From DAOUEO01 sp963763495 (GTDB taxonomy: Bacteria; Chloroflexota; Dehalococcoidia; DSTF01; JALHUB01), in assembly GCA_963763495.1 (NCBI GenBank), contig CAVXOY010000018.1, forward strand, positions 213,060-277,059: 64,000 bases of DNA, read 5' to 3'. The notes beneath the pieces were generated by a model. That model saw only the letters and a list, made by a program, of their open reading frames with translations. It was not told the origin of the DNA and did no database searches. Of the stretch, positions 1 to 6,271 are shown one piece after another. Each line of letters opens with the position of its first letter. Within the stretch, counting starts at the first letter, position 1. Made by a program: the position numbers and the translations under genes.

Positions 1-134
1 CGCACCCAGGGTCCTTCCCACACCTTGGGCCGGCGGACCACGATCCCCTGCTCCTTCATGCGCTCCAGATGCGGCTCAACCGGCGGGAGCGCCAGCAGCG
101 GCACGAGCATGTCTATCGAGGGACGTGGCTCCAA
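1..134 (-). CDS. partial CDS, N-terminus only, unidentified
   Basis: This is the first 44 codons of a gene that leaves the window on the left. It starts at a TTG (134-132) preceded by a strong AGGAGG ribosome site at 146-141, and it lies 13 bases downstream of the sucC stop, so the two are probably one operon. The visible protein begins MEPRPSIDMLVPLL and later contains GIVVRRPKVWE. It has no domain I can name. A GNAT-type acetyltransferase is only a guess. Confidence 0.55.
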   Translation of the reverse strand, partial: MEPRPSIDMLVPLLALPPVEPHLERMKEQGIVVRRPKVWEGPWV

Positions 135-147
135 TTCAGTCCTCCTG

Positions 148-1311
148 TCAGTTGGCGGCCGCAACCGCCTTCTTCGCGGCCTCAGCGAGATCGATGGCGC
201 GGATCAGGGGGAAGTCGATGTCTGCCAAGATGCGCTCCCCCTCCGCGACGTTCGTCCCCGCCAGACGCACGACGACCGGCACGTCGATCTTCATCTGCTT
301 GTGCGCCTCCACGATCCCCTGGGCGATGATGTCGACGCGGGCCATCCCCCCGAAGATGTTGATGAGGATCGCCTTCACCTCCGGGTCGGTGGTCAGTATC
401 TGGAACGCGTTGACCACGCGGGCGACGTCGTTCACCGTGCCGATGTCGAGGAAGTTGGCCGGGTCGCCGCCCGACCAGCTTGATCGCGTCCATCGTCGCC
501 ATCGCCAGGCCGGCGCCGTTCACCACGCAGCCGATGTTGCCGGTCAGCTTGACATAATTGTTGATGCCCAGCTCCTGCGCCTGCACCTCCAGCGGGTCCT
601 CCTCGTCGCGGTCGCGCAGCTCGGCGATATCGGGGTGACGGAAGAGGGCGTTGTCGTCGAAGCTCATCTTGGCGTCGAGGGCCAGCAAGCGAGCGCCGTC
701 TGGTCACGACCAGAGGGTTGATTTCGGCAAGCGAGCACTCCTTGGCGGCGAACGCCTTGTAGAGCGACGACATCACCTGCGTCGGCCGGTCGCAGCAGGT
801 CGCCCGTCAGGTCGAGGGCGAAGGCGAGCTGTCGCGCCTGATAGGGCATGCAGTCCGGAGGCGGGGTCGATTGCGACCTTGTGGATCAGCTCCGGCGACC
901 TCGCCGCCACCTCCTCGATCTCCATGCCGCCGGCGCTGCTCGCCATCATGACGGGGCGGGCGCTGCCGCTGTCGATGACGACGCCCAGGTACAGCTCCCG
1001 CTGCGGCTCGACCTGCTCCTCGACCAGCACCGTCTTCACCCGGCGACCGTCGGGCCCTGTCTGCGGCGTCACCAGCGTCATGCCGATGATCGAGCCGCTG
1101 CCTCTTCCGCCTGCTGCGGCGTATCGGCGAGCTTGATGCCGCCGCCCTTGCCGCGTCCTCCGGCGTGCATCTGCGCCTTGACGACGACCGGCACGCCCAG
1201 CTCGTCGGCGATGCGTCGCGCCTCGGCCGGGCTGTCCGTGGGGCGGCCCTTGGGCACGGGGACGCCGTACTCAGCGAGGATCTGCTTCGCCTGATACTCG
1301 TGGATCTTCAC
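148..1311 (-). CDS. sucC: succinyl-CoA synthetase (ADP-forming) beta subunit, five frame breaks
   Basis: This TCA-cycle ligase subunit binds nucleotide through an ATP-grasp fold and, with SucD, makes ATP from succinyl-CoA. The N-terminus MKIHEYQAKQIL, the ATP-grasp segment VVVKAQMHAGGRGKGGG, the stretch CSLAEINPLVVT, the block GNIGCVVNGAGLAMATMD and the C-terminal NIFGGMARVDIIAQGI are all in family order, and the length is normal (about 387 codons). The frame changes near 1085, 850, 775, 700 and 475, so no single frame encodes the protein. The start used here is GTG at 1311. The first 20 codons are duplicated at 2860-2921 with an ATG start. The breaks may be assembly errors or real decay; sequence alone cannot decide. 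Confidence 0.85.
1250..1310. repeat. 61-bp direct repeat, copy A (inside sucC 5' end)
   Basis: This segment matches 2860-2920 at 60 of 61 positions; the one difference is G at 1261 against C at 2871. It covers the first 20 codons of sucC. The identity stops exactly after the third base of the start-codon region (C at 1311, T at 2921), so the two copies bracket about 1.55 kb of unrelated DNA. Confidence 0.93.
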
Positions 1312-1376
1312 GATGGGTCAACTATACGTCAGGACGTCCTACTAAGAAAACGGTTCAATGGGCGCCCAAGAAACCG

Positions 1377-2222
1377 TCACTCTCGCAGAAGCTCGGCGTA
1401 CAAACGGTTGAATTCGTCGCCGAGTTTCTGTTCCTCGCCGGCGAGGGCGACGAACGCGGACGCCAGTTCCTCTTCTGTCTCGGCTTCCAAGAACTCGTCA
1501 AATGCAGAGATCTCGAAGTCCCAATACTCGGCGCCCTTGGAATGAAACTCCAAGGCTTCGCTAGGTGGCTCAAGTCCAGCCCACTCGCGCTTGATATCCG
1601 TCACGTCATTTCGGACTTGGAGGAGTATTGGTCGTGTGGCCGCTAGGTACGATGGCTCGTCCAGGTTCGGATCGTTTTGGAGCTCCGCGAGTTGCGAGCC
1701 CAACCTGTCTAGGGAGTCTCTTGAGCGGGCGACCAGCACGACGACCTGTTTCTCATAGTCGTTGCTCGGTAGACGAGATTCGTCCGCTTCGAACAGCCAC
1801 GACACATAACCAGCCTGAGCCACTACGACGATGGAGACAAGCACGCCGACGTAAGTACCTACAACTGCGCCGCGTTCCTTCCACCTCAGCTTGGCGAAGA
1901 AGACATACAACCCGTACCAGACTGCTAGGGGGATCCAAAGCCATATGGCAGTTGCCCACCAGGTCTGATGCCAGGGACGGGGTGTTTGTCCTCCTGCAAG
2001 CCGCCACGCTTCCATGTCAGACTCTGCTAGTGCGATGCGGCCCAGGTTTCTATAGGCTTCAGCGCGGTTCCGGTAGGCGTCGTAGAAGTCGGGCTTGGCG
2101 GTCAATGCCTTAGAGAAGAGCTCGATTGCCTCTTCGTAATGGCCGTGGTTCAGAAGCTCGCGGCCTTCACGGTTGAGGCTGGCGGCGTCGGTCGGCCCGG
2201 CCGCGCCGAGCTCTTCTCCCAT
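1377..2222 (-). CDS. TPR-containing membrane protein
   Basis: The protein has 281 residues. Residues about 15-70 carry a tetratricopeptide-type helical pair (LLNHGHYEEAIELFSKAL, then YRNRAEAYRNLGR), a protein-protein interaction module. Two hydrophobic helices follow, near 88-110 (rich in W, L and V) and 120-145. The C-terminal half is acidic and probably helical. TPR modules usually scaffold complexes; the specific partner is unknown. The gene lies between the two 61-bp repeats with its own promoter at 2262-2289, and its base composition looks less GC-rich than the flanking genes. Both facts fit an imported cargo gene. Confidence 0.7.
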   Translation of the reverse strand: MGEELGAAGPTDAASLNREGRELLNHGHYEEAIELFSKALTAKPDFYDAYRNRAEAYRNLGRIALAESDMEAWRLAGGQTPRPWHQTWWATAIWLWIPLAVWYGLYVFFAKLRWKERGAVVGTYVGVLVSIVVVAQAGYVSWLFEADESRLPSNDYEKQVVVLVARSRDSLDRLGSQLAELQNDPNLDEPSYLAATRPILLQVRNDVTDIKREWAGLEPPSEALEFHSKGAEYWDFEISAFDEFLEAETEEELASAFVALAGEEQKLGDEFNRLYAELLRE

Positions 2223-2261
2223 GGGTTGCCTCCCGCATTCCCCGCAAACCCGGGTGGGGCA

Positions 2262-2289
2262 ATTGTATGTCTTGCGCGTGAATTGTCAA
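2262..2289 (-). promoter_or_regulatory. sigma70-type promoter for the TPR gene
   Basis: On the minus strand a TTGACA box (2289-2284) and a TACAAT box (2267-2262) are separated by 16 bases and lie 40 bases upstream of the TPR gene start. Both boxes are repeated with the same spacing at 2512-2539. Confidence 0.6.
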
Positions 2290-2399
2290 GCAAGCCAAGC
2301 TGGCGTGCGCGTACCCTCAGGTTGTCGCCTGGCGACGCCTCTGTGCGCCTCGGCGAGTCCGTAGCATTCTACTTGACGAGGTCGCTGGTGACGGCTCTA

Positions 2400-2505
2400 G
2401 CATGGAAAGAGGGACGGCTGAGCGCGAACCGTAACTGGTGGCAATAGTAAAAGCGCACGAGGCGGGGTGTGCGCTCGGGGCTCAGCCGTCCCTGCTCTCC
2501 CCATT
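2400..2505 (-). ncRNA. candidate small structured RNA, unknown family
   Basis: No protein is readable here. A promoter at 2512-2539 would start a minus-strand transcript near 2505. That transcript contains a perfect 14-bp closing stem, AGGGACGGCTGAGC at one end and its complement at the other (plus-strand arms 2410-2423 and 2480-2493). An internal 7-bp hairpin (AGCGCAC with GTGCGCT) lies inside, and a short pyrimidine run follows the distal arm. The layout of promoter, long closing stem and inner hairpin suggests a roughly 100-nt RNA. It does not match tmRNA, SRP RNA, RNase P or a recognisable 6S RNA. It could also be a hairpin mobile repeat that happens to sit by a promoter. Confidence 0.4.
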
Positions 2506-2511
2506 GCGGGA

Positions 2512-2539
2512 ATTGTAACGGGTGTGCGCCGACTGTCAA
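2512..2539 (-). promoter_or_regulatory. sigma70-type promoter for the candidate small RNA
   Basis: TTGACA (2539-2534) and TACAAT (2517-2512) are spaced by 16 bases on the minus strand. The arrangement is the same as in the TPR promoter 250 bases downstream. Confidence 0.55.
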
Positions 2540-2567
2540 GCGCAAACGGGCCTACTTAAGTCTCAAT

Positions 2568-2720
2568 CTAGAATGTCCCCGGAGACGCCCTCTTGTAAGC
2601 CTCTGCCACGTCCCCTTCGCCACCAGGTCCACGTACATGCGCGTCACGGTCAACGTAGTCTGCCCAAGGAGTTGCTGGAGAGAAGAAGGCGTCGTTCTCT
2701 TGCGGGTTGCACGCCGGGGG
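2568..2720 (-). pseudogene. tyrosine recombinase (integrase) C-terminal remnant
   Basis: One frame reads SLQQLLGQTTLTVTRMYVDL, the C-terminal signature of phage-type tyrosine recombinases; the Tyr codon at 2635-2633 is in the position of the catalytic nucleophile. The usual LGH reads LGQ. After a one-base slip the next frame continues DVAEAYKRASPGTF and stops at 2568, matching the normal integrase tail pattern. Upstream another slip is needed, and everything before about residue -15 of this motif is absent, replaced by the tRNA-Ser-like sequence. This is a dead fragment of an integrative element. Confidence 0.75.
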
Positions 2721-2741
2721 AATCTCAGAGCGAGACACTGG

Positions 2742-2852
2742 CGGAGGGGGAGGGGTTCGCCCGGACGGGCGGCCGTCAGGGCGAACCCCCGTCCCGACAA
2801 GCGGGAAACGGTTTTCAAGACCGCCGCCTTAAACCGCTCGGCCACCCCTCTG
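2742..2852 (-). pseudogene. tRNA-Ser(TGA) copy interrupted by a palindrome in the T loop
   Basis: The sequence closely copies the intact tRNA-Ser at 3708-3793, including the anticodon arm and encoded CCA. Between TTCG and AA of the T loop 24 extra bases are inserted. They create an 11-bp perfect stem (GGGGTTCGCCC at 2752-2762 with its complement at 2779-2789) and a nested GACGG/CCGTC stem. One acceptor base is also missing. The product cannot fold a normal T arm, so it is called a pseudogene. The adjoining integrase remnant suggests it is an old attachment site. Confidence 0.75.
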
Positions 2853-2859
2853 GCGGCCG

Positions 2860-2920
2860 TTGGGCACGGGCACGCCGTACTCAGCGAGGATCTGCTTCGC
2901 CTGATACTCGTGGATCTTCA
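2860..2920. repeat. 61-bp direct repeat, copy B (sucC 5' fragment with ATG)
   Basis: This is the second copy of the sucC start. Read on the minus strand it begins with ATG at 2921-2919, overlaps the stop of the upstream reductase gene as ATGA, and encodes MKIHEYQAKQILAEYGVPVP before running into the tRNA-Ser-like sequence. The coupled ATGA junction suggests this was the original position of the sucC start, before 1.55 kb was inserted. Confidence 0.88.
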
Positions 2921-3622
2921 TCGCCGTGCCTGCCCGCTCTCAGAGCCGGCGGACGGTTGTGACCGGACGATCTCATACCTTAGCCACAGCGTATCAGCTT
3001 TCAGCTTCTCAACGTGCGCCAGCTTGAGCCGGATAACACCTTCCGCCGAGGTCAAATCGGGTGCCTGGAATAGGTAGTGCGGCGCATTGCCCCCAATCAG
3101 AGTGGGATCAATGAGAATGCTAATCTCATCGACCAGGCCGGCGCGCAAGAGGGCGCCGTTCAGGGTGCCGCCGCAGTCGGCGCGGACCGTCTTGACGCCG
3201 TAGCGGGCGTTTAGCTCTTCCAGCGCCGTTCGGAGATCGACGTGATCATCGCCTGTCGTAATGCAATCGACATGCTGCTCCCGCAGATACCGCAGGTACT
3301 CCTCTGGCGTCGAGCGAGAGCAAAGGGCGACGGCGGCTCGCCAGTAGGGCTGCTTGCGCAGGTACTGCCAGTTGCGAACGCGGCCGCGGCTGTCGGGGAT
3401 TACGAGCAAGGGGCGCGTGTCGCGGGACTCTTCCTCGGTCGGCAGCGACGCTTCTTCCTCGTCGGCATCACCCATTGCCGTCAGCACCGTGTTGCTTCCG
3501 ACGAGTGTGGCGTCTTCGGCAAACCGGGACGCCAGGTCGTAGAACTGGCCCAGGTCGGGTGTGACCCAGTCCATGCGCCCATCGACGCTCAGTGCGTTGT
3601 GAAGGATGACACGGGGCAACAT
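2918..3622 (-). CDS. RibD C-terminal-domain / dihydrofolate reductase family oxidoreductase
   Basis: The protein has 234 residues and is a stand-alone RibD-C (NADPH-dependent reductase) fold without the deaminase half. The N-terminus PRVILHNALSVDGRMDWV matches the family start, the middle carries VGSNTVLTAMG, and the C-terminal block CGGTLNGALLRAGLVDE matches the GG..L...GLVDE signature. It could act on a riboflavin pathway intermediate or another pyrimidine or lactone; the substrate is not shown. The ATG at 3622 follows a GGGAGG site. A longer reading upstream is only the tRNA-Ser read as protein. The stop overlaps the sucC fragment start (ATGA). Confidence 0.82.
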   Translation of the reverse strand: MLPRVILHNALSVDGRMDWVTPDLGQFYDLASRFAEDATLVGSNTVLTAMGDADEEEASLPTEEESRDTRPLLVIPDSRGRVRNWQYLRKQPYWRAAVALCSRSTPEEYLRYLREQHVDCITTGDDHVDLRTALEELNARYGVKTVRADCGGTLNGALLRAGLVDEISILIDPTLIGGNAPHYLFQAPDLTSAEGVIRLKLAHVEKLKADTLWLRYEIVRSQPSAGSESGQARR

Positions 3623-3707
3623 AGCAGGCCGCCTCCCTTCTGTGCTGGGGGATGATGACTCGATCTCTTTCCGAAAGAGGACAGAGCCCGTGGAGTGGGT
3701 AACCTGG

Positions 3708-3793
3708 CGGAGGGGGAGGGATTCGAACCCCCGTCCCGACAAGCGGGAAGCGGTTTTCAAGACCGCCGCCTTAAACCACTCGGCCACCCCTCC
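3708..3793 (-). tRNA. tRNA-Ser (anticodon TGA)
   Basis: The cloverleaf has a GGAGGGG/CCCCTCC acceptor, a CTTGAAA anticodon loop, the long variable arm typical of serine tRNA (CCCGCTTGTCGGG), a T loop TTCGAAT, and an encoded CCA at 3707-3705. Confidence 0.95.
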
Positions 3794-3877
3794 TGGCGGC
3801 CAGTATAGGGCACGGCAAAGCCGCGATCAACGCGAAGCTAAGAGCGGAGCGATATCGGGAGACTGTGCGATGCCGGC

Positions 3878-4186
3878 TCAGCGGCGCAGGGAACGGACGA
3901 CCGGCTCAGGGTCCTCGGAGGTCTCCTCAGAAATCTCCTCTGCGGAGGGCCGGGTTGGCCTCTTCGTCAGCTCGTCCCGGAGTATCAGCGTCGACTCCGG
4001 CGCCTCGATGATGAACTTGACGTGCCGCCCTTCCCTCGCAACCTCCACCTTCACGTCCTCACCGATCTTGAATCTGATCGCGGAGCCCTCGCGCCCATTC
4101 CCGGGCGTGGAGAAGACCTCGATGTTTATGTCGTTGCCTATCGTCAGGCTTTCGCCGGAGCGTCGCCGTAGTACTAACCTGCCCAC
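3878..4186 (-). CDS. csrA: CsrA-like RNA-binding regulator with an internal insertion
   Basis: CsrA dimers bind GGA motifs in mRNA leaders and control translation. The N-terminus reads RLVLRRRSGESLTIG, matching the family start LxLTRxxGExxxIG, and later IIEAPESTLILRDEL matches the conserved APKEVSVHREEI strand including the RNA-contact arginine. Between these halves about 24 extra residues (NDINIEV...RFKI) are inserted, and an acidic tail of about 30 residues follows. The total of 102 residues exceeds the usual 60-75. No flagellar genes or FliW lie nearby. The insertion could form an extra beta hairpin. The family call rests on the two end motifs. Confidence 0.7.
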   Translation of the reverse strand: MGRLVLRRRSGESLTIGNDINIEVFSTPGNGREGSAIRFKIGEDVKVEVAREGRHVKFIIEAPESTLILRDELTKRPTRPSAEEISEETSEDPEPVVRSLRR

Positions 4187-4281
4187 GTTACACCTTATCC
4201 TCCATGATAGTCCGTGGAGGCAGCGGGCAGGCTATATACGGCCGCCACACGTCCCGTTTCCCTGTCCCCACAGACGGCCAA

Positions 4282-4710
4282 TTACATTATAAAAGATAGG
4301 AAAAAACGTGGCAATGGGTGATCAAGCTTGAGGCAAGAATTGGTGGAAAAATAATGCTGGTGTTCGTGGTTTACGACCCCTCGATCAGACCCCTTGAGCA
4401 GCGAGCGATGGCACTGATTCTCGTCCGCGCAGCTACATAGGAGAGTGACGGTTCCCTGCTGCGACATCTCTCTTACCCGCGCCAGCAGATCCCTCTTCTC
4501 CGCCATCTCCGCCTGATACCGCGCCGCGAACTCCGGCCAGTCGATGCGGCCCTTGTGGAACTCGTCGATAAGCGGGCGGCTCGGCCCCAACTCCTTCTCC
4601 CACTCGTCGACCGCCTCTTTGCGGATTCCCCGCGGCCACATGCGCATGACGAGGAGGCGGTGGCCGTCATCCGGCGACGCCGCGTCGTAGATCCGCTTCG
4701 TCTTTATCAT
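4282..4710 (-). CDS. DUF488 family protein
   Basis: The protein has 142 residues. The family hallmarks are KRIYDAASPDDGHRLLVMRMWPRGI near the start (shown here in part: LLVMRMWPRGIRKEAVDEW), FHKGRIDWPEFAARY in the middle, and a C-terminal TLLCSCADENQCHRSLL with the conserved Cys-Ser-Cys and Cys-His. The function is unknown; the Cys motif suggests metal or redox chemistry. The last 35 residues do not match the family and may reflect a late frame slip. It overlaps no neighbour; the DUF1786 gene ends 3 bases upstream. Confidence 0.75.
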   Translation of the reverse strand: MIKTKRIYDAASPDDGHRLLVMRMWPRGIRKEAVDEWEKELGPSRPLIDEFHKGRIDWPEFAARYQAEMAEKRDLLARVREMSQQGTVTLLCSCADENQCHRSLLKGSDRGVVNHEHQHYFSTNSCLKLDHPLPRFFLSFIM

Positions 4711-4713
4711 AGG

Positions 4714-5809
4714 TCACTCCTGCCCCTTCAGCGCCCGCTCGATCTCTTCCCGATGCTCCGGGTACCTCGCCGCGAACGCCTGCACCAGCCCGAAGCAGCC
4801 GCTGAGCATCATGTCGCCGTGCGGCGCCGCGAAGTGGGGATTCAGCCGGCTCCCCCGCAGCTTGTCCCGCTGCGGCCCCGTCACCGTCACGAAGGGATCG
4901 CGACTCTCCGGCTGGGCGGCGTAGTAGACCCCGTGGCCGTTGCCGGCGAAGACCTCCTCGTGCTGGAGCGTCCCCGCGACCAGCCGCTCGCTCAGGGAAT
5001 CGAGCCCATCGCGGTCCAGTAGCCCCGTGTGGTGCTCGTAGAGGCTGTAGATATGAGTGCCGCGCAGATGGAAGGCCAGCGTGTGCGAGTTGCCCAGGTT
5101 CAGCACCAGTTGCTCTTCCGACGCAGCCACGGCCGGGTCCTGCAGAGCGCCCAGGGCCGCCGCCGGCGCCGTGTCCAGGAAGACCGCCGGCGTCGTCGCC
5201 ATCCGCCGACGACATCAGGGCGCGGGCGCGCGTCAGGTACTCCGGGATCTCCTCCCGCCGGAAGGCGAAGGCGAGCAGGTCGTTCTCCTTCTCCACCACC
5301 CGCTGCAGGTGCTCGAAGCGGAAGAGACGGTCGGAGTAGCCCGGCGGCGCCGCGCCGTGGTCGAGGCAGCCCAGCGCCACGCCGTCGATCCGCGTCTCCG
5401 CTCCCAGCGATGTCAGCGCCGCTCGCAGCGCCTCCAAGTCGAGATCGCGCGTCTCGATCCGCTCCACGCCGGTCATGCCCGCGGCCTCGTCCTCGCTCAC
5501 CAGTTGCACGCCCATCTTCCGCACCGCATCCAGGTCGTCGTCGAACGTGCGGGCGGCGTCCGGCGTCGCAAAGGCGGCGAGCCCCGCCTTGAGATGGCGC
5601 TCCAGCTCCCAGCCGCAGGGCCCGCCTCCCATCGTCACGCCCGTGAAGAGGATAGGGCGCTTTTGTCTGGTGGCCTCCCTTATCTGCCGCGCGACCTTCA
5701 TCGTCGGGCTGGGCACGACCATCTTGACGCTGTTCTCCACCAGCTCCGCCGTGTCGAGCAGCAGGATGTCCTGCGTGCCCGTGCCCGTATCGACCGCTAG
5801 TATGCGCAT
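4714..5809 (-). CDS. DUF1786 family protein, one frame break
   Basis: The first frame starts MRILAVDTGTGTQDILLLD, an actin/hexokinase-like phosphate loop, and runs to about 5205. The reading then moves to the frame that includes VLNLGNSHTLAFHLRG and ends NPHFAAPHGDMMLSGCFGLV near the C-terminus at 4714. Together they make about 365 residues, the normal size for this family. It has been loosely linked to pyruvate formate-lyase activation, but its biochemical role is unknown. ATG at 5809 is the natural start. The DUF488 gene follows at once, suggesting joint transcription. Confidence 0.75.
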
Positions 5810-5906
5810 TTGTATGCGGCCTCCCGTCTCATTCTAGCATCTACCTCCGCTTGCTTGAACGGGAGGGCGCGGCGGCGATGGAGCCGGGTCAGGTGTCGCT
5901 GCGGCC

Positions 5907-5935
5907 TTGTCGCCGGCTCTGCCAGCCGCTATCAT
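5907..5935 (+). promoter_or_regulatory. probable promoter for the GYD gene
   Basis: TTGTCG (5907-5912) and TATCAT (5930-5935) are spaced by 17 bases and lie 45 bases before the GYD start. Confidence 0.4.
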
Positions 5936-5979
5936 AGGGATACTCACATGGAAGTGTTCCCCGGAAGGAGTTGCCCGCG

Positions 5980-6268
5980 ATGGCTGTCTATATTCTACTC
6001 ACCAATCTGACCGACCACGGCCGCAAGACGATCCGGAGCCGACCCGAGCGCATAAGGGAAGTGAACAAGGAGATCGAGGGGATGGGGGGCAAAGGTGCTC
6101 GCCCAGTACGCTACCCTGGGCCCCTACGACTTCGTGAACGTTGTCGAGGCGGCCAACAACGAGGTGATGGTACGGATCGTCGTGGAGATAGGCTCCCGCG
6201 GCTCCCTCCAGATACTAACGATCCCCGCCATCAAGATGGACGACTTCATCTCGCGCATCGGGCCCTAG
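5980..6268 (+). CDS. GYD-domain protein, one frame break
   Basis: This is a small ferredoxin-like fold protein of about 95 residues. The first part reads MAVYILLTNLTDHGRKTI; after KEIEGMGGK one extra A in CAAAGG shifts the frame, and the correct continuation is VLAQYATLGPYDFVNVVEA, ending KMDDFISRIGP at 6268. The GPYD segment gives the family its name. The ATG at 5980 has a GGAAGGAG site 9 bases upstream. Function is unknown; members resemble dimeric alpha-beta barrel proteins. The insertion lies in a run of A, which fits a sequencing error. Confidence 0.8.
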
Positions 6269-6271
6269 GGT

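Noticed and set aside
2742..2852. A second functional tRNA-Ser
   Set aside because: The T loop holds a 24-bp palindrome and the acceptor lacks a base, so a cloverleaf cannot form.
2860..2921. A second sucC gene starting at 2921
   Set aside because: Only 20 codons match before the sequence enters the tRNA-like copy; it is a fragment.
3623..3787. A longer N-terminus of the RibD-type reductase beginning MAEWFKAAVLKTASRL
   Set aside because: These residues are the tRNA-Ser gene translated; the real start is ATG 3622 after GGGAGG.
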